NCBI GenBank assembly: GCA_022539475.1
Contig: VCMS01000101.1
Span: 101,401-165,400 of the forward strand
Direction: 5' to 3'
DNA length: 64,000 bases
From: Gracilaria domingensis
Taxonomy: Eukaryota > Rhodophyta > Florideophyceae > Gracilariales > Gracilariaceae
In this document: positions 30,898 to 42,111 of the stretch, in pieces
Numbering within the stretch: the first letter of the stretch is position 1
Layout of the letters: the number at the start of each line of letters is the position of its first letter
Program-made: the position numbers and the translations under genes
The notes under the pieces: model-generated
Database searches by the model: none
What the model was told of the DNA's origin: nothing
Seen by the model: the letters and a program-made list of their open reading frames with translations, nothing else

Positions 30898-32369
30898 TAG
30901 GTGCTACCCCAGCACATCATTCGGATATACTCGATGCGCAGAAGATGTCCGAATGCTATCCTATAGATGTCCCAAACTTTCATCTGATGGATATCCAATG
31001 CGCATCACTTTACCTCTCTGGGTCTCTTTCGTCGTTTGCAGTCGAGCATTTCTCAGAACTGGATCCGCCTCGAACGGCATACTCGATCCAATTTTCGGTA
31101 TTTCGCTCCGTGCCAGAACTTGAAGAGCCGCTATATCGTTTCGGAGCACCGACAGGTCTGGTACTTTATGAGACGTAATGATGCTCACGGGTGCATACTT
31201 CAAAGAGCATACAAATCGTCATATTTCCAGTTAAATCGACCACACAGCACTTAAATATCATTCGCACATCCAAAGAACGAAGGATGTTTTCCTGAGACCT
31301 GATGCTTATCATTAGGATATTCAGAGGATTTCGGATATCTCAATGATACCCGTTTTCTACGCGATGAATATAAGAAGTGATATGAAGAATGATATACATT
31401 TTGAAATACGCATCTGCACATCCAATTTATATCACCTGAATATTACGTTGTTTTTCTGGACCATGTTGCCATCCAAAAGTCGAGCGCCTACCTCAGAGCA
31501 TGCCGGGATTGCTACTTTGAACGGACCCACCCCGTTCACCTATCTAGAGTGGTCTCTTCTCATAGATCTCTGAACTGGATTGTGGTCCGTTTTCCTCATC
31601 AATTAGGCAGCCCACACCGGGGCTGAAATCCTTTCAGATGCTTACGGACAGGGTATACCCTGCAAGAAAGTTTTTGAAAAGGAGGAGGGCAATTTGAGGT
31701 TAACTGGCACTCATGGGTGATACTTGGATGCTAGAGGGATTTCATTTGGCGCGCGCATGATGTTCGTTTGCAGCTCAATTTCAAACGATCCAATGGAGTA
31801 CATTCGGCATGCCGATAGAGGTCATTATGAGTGCAAGCGATACACTTTGTACTCTATCTGCCTCAACATTGCTCGCATGTTGCACCCCGCGTTGTCAGGT
31901 TGCACTCTAAGCGCACTCGGAATAATGAACTGAACATTAAAAATATTAATTTGAATTTACAGGGGTTTCCAAATAGAACGCGAATTTCATACGCAGAGAG
32001 TGCACTTGGAAGTTTAGCAGAGCGAACTTTGCACTCCAAGTGCGCTCACAAAGATGAAAAAATTTTCTTCTAGGGGTAGACATTGGCTCATTCCTCCCCG
32101 CATCTGGGCAGCAGTCCGAAGCTTGGACTACAAGGCGGTCGACGAAGGACTCAGACTGACGCCCAAGTCCAATATACTTAATGAGGTCGAACGAATAGAA
32201 CTTGGTTGAAATAAGATGCTGGGTACTCAAGAAGAAGAAAGAGTTACCGAGCGCAATTCGGACGGGAGAAGGAGCTGACCTACAAAGCCTCCGTTTTTAC
32301 AATTACAGCAGAACCTTCAGACCTGCGGGACGAACCGTTATCCTCAACGACATTTTCTTTCTCTGCCTA
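30898..32369. other. Dispersed repeats, no gene
   Basis: Holds the right half of the GATG-rich region, a partial inverted copy of family A (about 31,370-31,430) and a full inverted copy of family C (31,760-32,079). Confidence 0.4.
31760..32079 (-). repeat. Dispersed repeat family C, inverted copy
   Basis: Reverse complement of 35,276-35,592 over about 315 bp. Matched landmarks include GAGTGCAACCTGACAAC, GTGCAACATGCGAGCAATG, CGCTTGCACTCATAAT, GAAATTGAGCTGCAAA and the end block CTAGAAGAAAATTTTT. Confidence 0.7.
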
Positions 32370-32663
32370 GGGAAACACGCTGATATCCAGGTGATATGCG
32401 TTGAATATGCGGATGTATATTTCAAATGCCTATCACTCGTTACCTTATGTGTTGTATCGATTGCGTACAACAGGAATATCCGCGGGATATCCGAAATGCG
32501 ACAGATATCCCAAAGATTCCGTCAAGTCTCAGAAACACAGCATTTGTTCTCTGGAAGTGCGACTGATATGCAATTGTGTGCATTCAATTTAAGAGAAGAT
32601 AGAACGATTGATATGCGTTCTGAAATATCGATCCAGATATATTCTGAGCATCATTGTGTTCCA
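32370..32663 (+). repeat. Dispersed repeat family A, copy 2
   Basis: Partner of 22,593-22,877; same order of conserved blocks including GAACGATTGATATGC / GACGATTGACATGC near the right end. Confidence 0.6.
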
Positions 32664-33083
32664 TAGAACTTATTCAATGAGCATCCAATTAGGTCGGGGC
32701 TTTCTCTACAAGACCCAACTTTTCCTTGCGCTTAAAATGCCCTGAAATTGCATCATCAAAGATGAACTTCACCTCGCAGAACGCACCATTCCCTTCCCTG
32801 CACTCTTCGAGCCTTCTATTTCTTAGGAATCAGTTCGACAACGAAACTCTTTTGGAGCGCCAGCTCCAACATGCTCAGAAGTCGCTTCTCAGTGAAGCAA
32901 ATTCAAAGAAGAAGCAAAACTGCATTGAACGCGATGCATACAAGGCACCGCTCTTTCGATCGCTTCCAGGAAGACCCTATATTATTCTCCTCAAAAAAGT
33001 CTTCCTTATCAAGTACGGCGGTAAAAAGTAATATTCATAGGCTCGAGTGCCGCATCTTCGCACATGAAAATGAGTATTTTAAG

Positions 33084-34371
33084 AGCTACAATTTGCGCAG
33101 CGAGTCTACAACAACCAAATTTGAAACCCTCGTGCTACTCTTATCCCTGTTCTCTCTGTTTCACTTCGCCATCGCCTACCTCGATATGAATTCCGCCTAC
33201 CTAGATGCAGGAACACTCAAGAGAGGCATCTACATGTGACTCTAAAGAAGCTGGATCTGCCATGAAGATGACGTTTGGAATATTCTCGCCCCAGCTGATG
33301 TAATAGTTGAGTCCGACAGGCATCGGAAACATTGCGTCGAGAATCGGCTCATGGATTCTGGCTTCCTAGCCATCTCGGGCGTCTCATAGGTCTTCAAACT
33401 AAGAGAATCAGGCAGCCCAGCAATGCTGCTTGCTAAAATTGTCAAGGATATGCGCCTCGCCGGCATGCCAAAGCGCTCGGAGCACTTTTCGGGATGAAGG
33501 CTACTCCAGCCCAGTTTGACGTCAGATGGTACAGCTACGAGACAGACTTGGTCTTCAAGAGATTTTTCACGAAGCTAGTCCCAGACTCCTCTATTACTAT
33601 CAAACTGAAGAGTTCCTTCCTCCCATTTTCTCAATTCACCACAATACACTACGAAAGAAGAGCGAAAATGAACTTTGTAGGAAGAAAGAGCTGATTGTTA
33701 GGGTCCTATTGTATGTTTTATTTATTTTCTATGTTAATGCGTTTTAATCTAGTTATTTTTATGATGTAATGCTTTTATTGAACTACTCGTGATCTAGCGG
33801 TTTGAGTCGATGTCCATTTTGTCCCTGAAGTATATCAACTAGAGTCATTCTCGCGTTGTCCTCAACACATGTCACTGATGTTGTCAGAGGTAACCCTTCA
33901 TGTCATCGGTGACTTCAACCGTCTTAGGACATGTAGACGTGGAAGAAATTTCTAGAACCTTGTTTCTACGATAGTTCCCACGCTAGTTTCTACGCTTCTG
34001 CACGTGCTCATATCCAGTACAGACTGAGGGATACCGTAGAAAACCCAGCTATCAACCCTATTCTCGAGGGTTCAAACCTCTATATAAGCCCTCGTCGACT
34101 GTCCGACTTCTCCTCGGCGGTCCCCATCGTTCAAGTTCTAACACTGATGCAGTTCCGAGGCCTCATCGGCAAACTGAAGTTCTTTGGAAAGTATGTGCTA
34201 TCCCAAGCCTCTCTGGCAGGAAGAAAAATCCGAGAGGACGTGCCTCCGCTTAAGGTAGCGCATATTGGAGAACTAAACCAAGTGGTCAGCCACCTCAGGT
34301 CCTTGGCAGTGACCCTCGTCTACAAAATCGAACTGCACCAAGTACGTTCCCAGCCTCACTACGAGGTCTAA
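33084..34371 (+). pseudogene. Ty1/Copia reverse-transcriptase remnant, split by a solo LTR
   Basis: Reading frame fragments match the Copia RT order: KFETLVLLLSLFS, then DMNSAYLDAGTLKRGIYM (usual DVNSAYLNxxLKEEIYM), an EDDVWNILAPADV piece where the YVDD box should be, then MQFRGLIGKL and IGELNQVVSHLRSL near the RT/RNase H junction. Stops and phase changes occur at about 33,236-33,245 and elsewhere. A 448-bp LTR (33,696-34,143) interrupts the frame. Removing it with one copy of its 5-bp duplication makes the frame continuous (...KKEL then MQFRGL...). It encoded RT of a retrotransposon; now dead. Confidence 0.65.
33696..34143 (+). mobile_element. Solo LTR 1 (TGTTAG...CTAACA), TSD CTGAT
   Basis: 448 bp beginning TGTTAG and ending CTAACA (6-bp inverted ends). 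It is flanked on both sides by CTGAT (33691-33695 and 34144-34148), a perfect 5-bp target duplication. A TATATAAG box lies at about 34,081. It sits inside the Copia RT remnant. A single LTR with intact duplication indicates insertion followed by LTR-LTR recombination. Confidence 0.9.
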
Positions 34372-34560
34372 GTACCCCACCATGCGTATCGGTCGATTGC
34401 TCGCGTCAGTTATATCAATGTTTGGACCGTAGAGAATGTGTTCCAGAAGCACGGGAGATATCAATGCGGTGTGAATCTGGTTGGGAGCAGTGCCAGTGTC
34501 CAAGACTGACAATTTTCGTACCATGTACTGCTTTTATAAAATTATGTCGTCGTACACTTT
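34300..34560 (-). pseudogene. Ty3/Gypsy protease fragment
   Basis: The minus-strand frame contains MVRKLSVLDTGTAPNQIH, the aspartic protease active site DTG, and continues DITDASNRPIRMVGYL, VRLGTYLVQFDFV. It aligns throughout with the protease of the intact chromovirus (MVRQLSVLDTGAAPNLIH). The left end runs directly into the plus-strand Copia remnant (34,144-34,371), so this is an antisense insertion or recombination scar. Only the protease piece is left. Confidence 0.75.
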
Positions 34561-35275
34561 TTAATTCCGATTCACCATTGTCATGAACCATTCCGGGTTT
34601 CGCAAAATTCTGGAAGAAACCCGCGATCGATGCAACTCTCCAACAAGTTTTGAGCCAGCATCCGTATTAACAACCCCCCTGGAAATGAATCCAATTGACG
34701 TAGAACGAAGTGATGACGCATCGAGAGTCTTCTGCTTCGACTCAGAAGACGCCCGTTTCGTGGAAGATTCCCAAGGCTGGTTTTATGGGCCAGTATAGAC
34801 TTACAGTTTCGATTCGTTCCTACTCGGGATTCCAAAGGCACTCCTTGCACAAGTGCCAGATCCTTCAAACCGAGATTAGAAGATGTGTCTGCAACAGGTT
34901 GAGATGGTTGTTGAAGTCCTTATTTGGCCTTTTAATCCTCTTATTAGCCGGGTGGCACACGATTGTGTTCCTCGGGTGTCAAGAAATCGGACTGTACGAT
35001 TACTTTCGGCATCTTCAAAAAGAAATAACAGCACTGATGTGAGGTATGTCCGTGCTAATAACACACGTTACATATTATCTATATCGATATATCCAACGAG
35101 CGTGGAGCTGTCGGTCGTTGAGGTCTCTTATCCTGCCGCCCTTGGCGTGCAAAGCGAGTGTGGTTGTTGCTGTATACAAGCAACGGTGAGCGGACCTTGT
35201 AGTCTCGCATGTACCGCACACGGTCAGCGTCCAGTGTTTCCAATGTAAGGGTTCTATTTAATGTTACATGTAGTA
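34561..35275. other. Transposon-scarred DNA, nothing further recognised
   Basis: Short frames on both strands between the antisense protease fragment and the family C repeat; no domain seen. Confidence 0.3.
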
Positions 35276-35592
35276 CCCTAGAAGAAAATTTTTCAGTTTT
35301 GTGAGCTCATTGTGAGTGCTCATTTCGCTCTGCTAAACCTCCAAGTGCATTTTCTTTGTACGCCATTCGCGTTCCATTTCGATACCGGTGCAAGGGCAAA
35401 TCCATTTTTTAGTAGTTTATTTCATTATTCTGAGTGCGGTCGGAGTGCAACCTGACAACGCTGGGTGCAACATGCGAGCAATGTGCGTGCATATGGATTG
35501 AAAAGTTTATCGCTTGCACTCATAATTGACTCCATCGACTTTTCGCATGTACTCCATTTGGACACCTCGAAATTGAGCTGCAAATGGACAGT
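35276..35592 (+). repeat. Dispersed repeat family C, direct copy
   Basis: Partner of 31,760-32,079 in opposite orientation; starts CCCTAGAAGAAAATTTTT and ends after AAATTGAGCTGCAAA. Fragments near 23,399-23,432 and 23,790-23,940 belong to the same family. Confidence 0.7.
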
Positions 35593-35710
35593 GCTCTCTA
35601 GAGAGCAGATCTGCTCCGAATGGCAGTTCTTGAAAGAGATCTTGGACCATCGCTAGGGAGCGATTGCCATTGCACCTCTCAGTAACTCCTTACGTGCAGG
35701 ACAATCAGGC

Positions 35711-36228
35711 TGTTAGGAATTCGTTAATTCTGGTCATGTTATTATTTGAATTTGTTATATTACTACGCTTTTAGTTAGTCATTTAATGTTTTGATGCTTT
35801 CTTTGAATTCCCCGTGATCTAGCGATCTGATTTGATACCCTAATGATCCTCAGAGTCTTTGTTTGACATTAGTTGTCATAATGTTACCAAGACATGTCAC
35901 GTGTGATGTCTGCCTCGTCAGTTGACGTCATGACTGACTTCATAGTTTCGGTGCCTTGCTGGAACTTCTACAAATGGACACGTTGCAGGAACTTCTAGAA
36001 GCTTCTAGACGACTCCACTGTCGATTTCTACGCACAGTTTCTACACTAATTCCGACGCAAGGGCCAGTACTCATAGACACATTAGTTTGAGGGATATTCT
36101 AGAAATCTGCGTTAGCGGCCTTATTTTCGAAGGTCCGATTCTCCATATAAACCCTGGTCGACTGCCCGAACTCTCCTCGGCAGTCACCATCGTTCATCGT
36201 TCTCAACCTCAGACCCAGTGTTCTAACA
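35711..36228 (+). mobile_element. Solo LTR 2 (TGTTAG...CTAACA), TSD CAGGC
   Basis: 518 bp with the same ends and shared internal blocks as solo LTR 1 (GTGATCTAGCG, GTCGACTG.CCGA, TCCTCGGC.GTC, CCATCGTTC). Flanked by CAGGC on both sides (35706-35710 and 36229-36233). Longer than LTR 1 because of internal indels. Confidence 0.9.
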
Positions 36229-37859
36229 CAGGCCCACTACTATAGTGTACTTCCGTAAGAGGTTAACCCGAATGTCAGAGTGTGAAAATAAAAAAGAGCT
36301 AAAATAGTACTCAAAATATTGCAAGAGTGCACTATACCATTCACCTCTACATCTCCACAACATTTTCGTGAGCTGGGTTCTTACAGAGCCGGTCAAGAGA
36401 TAAAACTAGTAATAATGAACCAACTCTAAGAAACTTTTATTGGACTATACACCTCATAACTGCGCGCCGTAACGTGCACCAGTGTATTGCTCAAGTATGA
36501 AAGGCATAGTTCTCAAAACAGCGCTGAAATCGTATTGGCTCTTAATGCATTTCTTTTAAAAGTCTTCAGTGGCGGCTGGAGCGTTTGCACTCTATTGTCG
36601 AAAGAAGTAATCTGTGGAATGCAGTCTCGTCCGTGTGGGAATAAATTTTTGCATCCACAGGGTTCATTGCAGGGCAGTTTTGGTCTCTATCGATGTAATG
36701 GGTGAAAGAGGAAATGAAGTTGTCATGTTTTTTCAGGACTCTCTTTCGGTTCTAAACAAAATATAGAAAAACGTTCGAAAGCAGTGTACAAATTTGCAAA
36801 TTCTCGCAGAGAAGCAGGACGAAAAGAGCGTAAATTGTGATGTGTACAATTCTTGAAGTTATAGCCACGGCATTGTGAGACAAAACGAAAATGATGGCAA
36901 TCTCGCAAAAAGCGGCAGAAAAATATCACTGCTTTTCCAGGTTGGATTACAAAAAACTTGCGCAAACGTAGTGGCAAATTTCAAATTCACCATTTTCATG
37001 TGTACATGGAATACGTGTAAAATCCTATTTTGGAGCTCCCATATGCGCTAGTAGTATATAACTGAGGAGCTAAAGATAAGTTCACTAGAAAGAGAAAATA
37101 ACTTCTTTCACTTGAAATAAAAGAAGTTTCAAACGACAAAGTAATCTTGGCGATAAGCAACGTCATGCATTGTATCATCAGAGTACTACTATACAATGAA
37201 ATACACTCTCTTCAAATTCTTTGGAAAAGCATCTATTCTCCATAAAAGATATCTTTTTCCAATACGGAAGAGCATTTCTTTCATGTTAAGCATTTGCTTA
37301 CAGATAAGCATACAAATATATGATTGTCTCTTTCTGTAAATTGTACGCATAAATGGGGTTTGATCCCACTTCTTGAAAGTTATTTTTACCAAAACTAAAA
37401 CCATTCTGTGATTTCCACTTCTCGCGATAAGCATTATATCTTACTTCAGTTATCAGCCGCGTACATTTATAAATAAACCATTTAGAATTCTTACAGTCCA
37501 GAATTCCGATTACGAATAAGCATCGTTCTCAGTGATGAACGTTGAAAGTGCATACAATCTTTGCAAGTAAACAATCTAAACTAATACAATAAACATAAAC
37601 ATCTATACATAGCCTATGCAGAAGTTTCTGTTATTAGCTTTCCAATCGGGCCTCTATAAGTAGCGATATTTTTGTAGAATCCCAATATGTTTCGAATGCC
37701 AATTTCGAGTCAAAATTTTTGGCTTGCCATCTCTCAATAGAAATGAAATAAAATACGGTTCTAATAAATTAACAGAGAAGAAAAAGAATTCTTCTTGAGG
37801 CGCGAATGAAATCTTAATGACAGTTGCACACCAGGTTTTCCGCCTGGGAAGAAGAAAAA
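36229..37859. other. AT-rich DNA, nothing recognised
   Basis: Only short open frames, no matches to the repeats found elsewhere in the window. Confidence 0.35.
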
Positions 37860-39395
37860 CTAATTTTGATGTTCTTCAATCGCTTCCAGAGTATGACCAT
37901 GGCCTTGATCATGTTGACCAAGGTCGTCATGAAAGTCGGAATTATTGGTTTGAGGAACTTTATCATTCATTTCTAAATTGAATACATTCCTCTCGGAGTT
38001 CTTTTGATAGTCCCTTGGAGTCGGGAGAACACAAATTAGTTTCTGTAAAAGTCTTGCGCTATGAAAATAATCAAACCGTGGACGTGGTGCGAGACTCACA
38101 CTTCCGTCTTCTTTTCTTAGAAAACGACGAGATGTGCAAAGATGAGCCGCAGAGCCCCTCCCAGCGAAAACTCGTGCAAAAAAATTTAATTAAAATACCA
38201 TACGATTTTCAATTCTGGTTCTGTCAATTTTCATTTGACCACGTCGTGCGTCATTATGTCTTCCTTGCTTCAAAATTCAACTAAATTCTATTGAAAATAA
38301 CTTTTTCAAATACTTAGTGCGGGGAAAATGCCTTGAGCATCTAAGAAAAAGTGCTTACATACAGAAAAGTAAATGACTATTTAATGGCGGAAGGTTTTAC
38401 CTGGGCCTAACGCAGACCACTTTTGGTCTCCCTCTTGATTGATCATTTTCTTTTTCTGTGCCGGGCAACAATTTGGCAGGCAAATCCAACAAGATCCATT
38501 TTCTCCTGAGCAACGCAATGTGTCAAAAATCATGGGGACGTGTTCGCCACTTGTTCGTAGTTTCCAGCTTTTCTCGGTAATAAACATTCAATGCCTTTTG
38601 TCTTGTAGTAATGTGTGCCAAGCGTTCTGATGCAAAAGACGGCACGAGCTTAGTTTTCTTTGGGAATATTATAGGTGTCGTTCTAATATGTCCATGCAAT
38701 GACAGCGACTTCTTGGATGGTTTAAGGAAGCCGTATTCTTTAAGAACATATTTTTCAAATAAACATTCTTCGTGATATTCATCTGCGAAAACTATAAGAT
38801 CTAGTTTTAAATAAACTGGGCTTCAAGTCACGAGCATCTTCCTGGCTGATGTACGAAAGCGTAGGCAGTAAGCTCCAACAGTATAAAGAGTTGAGTTACA
38901 ATCCCACGTACTGGCGATGAGTAACTTTTGAAATTCCTCCAGTTGTCCTAGCCTGTTTGGAAAGATTTCTGTAGCATGTCGTGAGAAAAAGTCTGTTCGT
39001 GCTTTCCCAAATGCGTTCCACATGCTAACAACCGCAGTTTTTGTATAATTGGCCTCCGAAAGGGGTTCATAAATTCGCAGCGCTTGCACCATTGCTTTTC
39101 AGGCAAGTAGAACAAGCATTTCTTTGTATTTGGCGGCAGTGAAATACGATTGTTCTTCGACTTTGTCTCGCAGTCTAAGTTCTAGATTGAACACATCTTT
39201 GCTACCCATCTCGAAGACCGAAGTAATCACCACATGCAAAGGTGTACTAGTAGTTCTTTGACCTTCGAGGAGAAGACCTAAGACGTATTGCAATCCAGTC
39301 GGCCCCAAAACAGAATAGAAAAGCCATAAACAGTGACATGATGTAATAGTTGAACTCTATCCTGCACTGAAGGTACAAATTGCTCCTAGTTCTCA
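37860..39395 (-). pseudogene. Decayed or unusual spliced gene with three in-frame TGA codons
   Basis: One minus-strand frame runs from about 39,395 to about 38,405, some 330 codons, broken only by three TGA codons (39,101-39,099; 38,824-38,822; about 38,533). It includes VVSMWNAFGKARTDFFSRH, STLYTVGAYCLRFR, DLIVFADEYHEECLFEKY and KPSKKSLSLHGHIRTTPI. It ends at a plausible donor (AGG|GTAAAA written as CAGGTAAAAC). A further frame in the same phase (about 38,195-37,860, containing SERNVFNLEMNDKV and ending EEHQN with TAG) could be a second exon; the phrase VFNLE..xDKV occurs in both parts. No family could be assigned. A recently dead gene or mobile-element gene is most likely. Confidence 0.4.
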
Positions 39396-40893
39396 ATGCT
39401 AGACTTCACGTTTGGTACGTTCAAAGTACTTTATTCACTTGCATCTACTGAAAATCTTTGGTATTGATATGATCTTTGAGGTATCTTGTGGGTAATGTTA
39501 CTAAGGCATTCAGACCCGATCCAGTTCGAATGCTCGATCGACTAATGCATCAACATGGTGCGTTTAGCTTCGAAAACTATAAGTTTTGTTTGCAGTTTAC
39601 TTTGGATTATTGCAATAGCATCAGATCTAGCCAAAAACTTTGCCTCTGTCTTGGATTGAACCAATCTTCTTCTTGTTATATCACATAAGATTGAGAACCA
39701 CATTGTTCGCAAAAAGTCATATCACCAGAACCGGGGGAGAATGCGAGTGAAAGGGATCGAAGAACGTTCTGTTCGATGAAGGATCTTGATCCATCTGCTG
39801 CAGAGGCTCGGTTAGGCTTTCAGAAGAAGGTCTCGACAAGAGCACATAGAATATTTGTTATGACGCAATCGTTCCGTTCAGTGTACTGAAGTCCATGTTC
39901 ATCTTGAAGACCACCAATTATATTAAAATACCTTTCAAGGCGCTCGAAAATAAGTTTTCAAAAGTTCAAGGCGGTTTCCAATTGTTGAAATGTTATGCTC
40001 CAGACAGAATCTTTCGAGATTTCTACGCCGTCTCCTTGACAGAATTTCGAAAATATCGCGGTCCAGAGGTCTTTCAAAATCATTCGAAAAGTGCAATTGT
40101 GCGCCAATGTGGCATTTGCTCGGGTCATTTCTGCTTTTAGAATCACTAAACGATTATCTGTGAAACCTACGAACATGGAGTCTGGCCCAAATATGGCCGA
40201 AACGGGACCGAAATGAAGACGTTTAGCTCTGAGAAGGCCTTTATTTCCAAGACAAGCAATTTTTGTTTAAGAACAATTTACCCAAATGTGCCCCAAATAT
40301 GCCCATGTACGGAAAACATGAAGTATTCTCGGTCAGAACTTACACGTTCTCACAAAGTTCCGATCCAAAGTACCTCGTTTCGCTCATTTTTCGGCCAGAT
40401 TTCGGCCAGATTCGATGTTCATAAGTGAAAATCAATTCCGATGAAATGAACTATACCCCGTAAAGCATGGACAAAGTTTTGGTTCAGCTCTTCATTTGTC
40501 CTAGATCCAATACCAATATGAGAAAGAGGGGATGTATGCCGAAGCGCACATCCTGAGCCCTCTGTATCAAGAGAAGCTGGTAATACCTTTACTACGCAGG
40601 AGCCATTAAGGACGATCGGAGGTCTGCGCAGAAGACCGTGCTAAAGGGAAATGGGGATGCCGAAGGAGAGGGTCGACGACGGAGGTGGAGATAGATGAGA
40701 AAGGGTTGGGGGGTCGTCGCGAGTGAGGAAGTGGTCCACCTGAGTGAAGTTGGCGACGAACGTCCAAACTCGGGGGTTTATATATACAACGAAGTGAGAC
40801 CATAGTCTGCAGAGCTGAGTACAACGTGTCATCTATTGTCGTGTGATACAGGAATATCGAAAGTTGAAATGGGGGTACACCCTTATCAAATTG
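39396..40893. other. No gene; MITE copy and element flank
   Basis: Contains the second TIR element (40,168-40,423) and GC-richer flank (about 40,600-40,890) next to the chromovirus insertion. A minus-strand frame of 100 codons at 40,606-40,908 extends into the element and is unsupported. Confidence 0.4.
40168..40423. mobile_element. MITE-like element with long TIRs, copy 2
   Basis: Ends CGAACATGGAGTCTGGCC and, reverse-complemented, TGAACATCGAATCTGGCC, each next to TA. Matches 26,447-26,720 in inverse orientation, including CCAAATATGGCCGAAA and CACGTTCTCACAA blocks. Confidence 0.65.
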
Positions 40894-41867
40894 TGTAGAG
40901 CAACGCATTTTGCGTGGTTATCAGGATGATGCGCCTCATATACTCAGGGGAGTGATACGAGGATGCACTCGAAGAGTTATGAGTTGGACCCAATTTTGGC
41001 GGTTACTTTTGGAATGGCTTTCCCACAGTTACCTGTAATCAGGGTTGCCATTGCTGGCCAATACCGCTAGGTGGACGCGTGTACTACACCACCGTGTGTG
41101 TGCATATTACGGGACAATAGGTAGTGCACCTGAGGTGCCTGACACTGGGCTAGCCACGTGTACGGACCCCTGCGGGTGTGCACCACGTGTACATAGTTAG
41201 TTTAGACCTACTTAGGTGAGCTCGACCTCGTCGTCGCGAGCACCTTTGTAAAGTCAACCCGAGCACTTCTAAGTGAACTCTTTGTCGAGTAGCGCTCTCC
41301 TGAGTGGACTCTACACGAGTGAGGCTCTGGCGCCAACCGCCTACGTGGGTTATCACTCTCGCGAGTATAGCCACGTCTGGTTACGGTGGTCCTACCCTCT
41401 CGGTACCTTTGAGGAACATCTGTCGTTGATGTCGGGACCTGAGGGTCGTACCGAGGAGGTATAAGACTAGATTACGAAGTGATCCGACTCTGTATAGAGT
41501 TTTGCCGTGTTTACGGAAACCCGTGCATTACCGTTGGAGGATCTCGCCCCGCTCCGGGCACAGTGCTGAGGAGGCCCTACCCGTCGCGTGTGGGTGTTGT
41601 TTGGTTGTTGTTTTCTGTTGCTTTCCCTCTCGGGACTACACCTGTCGTTGGTCGTGTTTCATCGTTGCCGATACCACCCCATCTCTGGAGTTTCTCATCG
41701 TTTCCTCACCACGTGGCCTAGCACCTCTGTAGGTATAGCCAGTTGCCACTTCGGCCTTACAACCGAGTTACGGTGGTACAGAGGGCTCTGTCACTGGTCT
41801 GCCATCTCTCACGAGAGCGGACCTTCGGACAGTCTGGTGGGTTTCACTCTTCCGAGTTTGCCCCACA
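40894..41867 (+). repeat. 5' LTR of element 1
   Basis: 974 bp, TGTAGAGC...CCCCACA, with TGT/ACA ends. GGTATAAGAC at about 41,458-41,467 is a possible TATA box. Same length and, by eye, same sequence as 51,871-52,844. Confidence 0.95.
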
Positions 41868-41870
41868 AAG

Positions 41871-41882
41871 TGGTCTCCCGAC
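41871..41882 (+). other. Primer-binding site of element 1
   Basis: TGGTCTCCCGAC begins three bases after the LTR. It is complementary to a tRNA 3' end of the form TCGGGAGACCA; the tRNA identity cannot be named from this window. The decayed element 2 has TTCTCCCGAC at the same place. Confidence 0.75.
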
Positions 41883-42111
41883 TTAGAACCGTTTTAGGTC
41901 ACTGTCGTGGAATTGACTTGATTGTTGACGGATCACCGTTTTTTGACAACGATCAGAGGACTCTTTAGAGTTTTGGAGGTTGACAACTTTTGAACGTGAA
42001 CCGCTGACGTGGTGGTTTACCGAGAAGGTTTATTGAGTTTTCTTGTTCTTTGGAGACTCGTGTACGAGTTTAACTGGATCATCTGGATCAGATTGCTTAC
42101 TGGTTTCCAGT

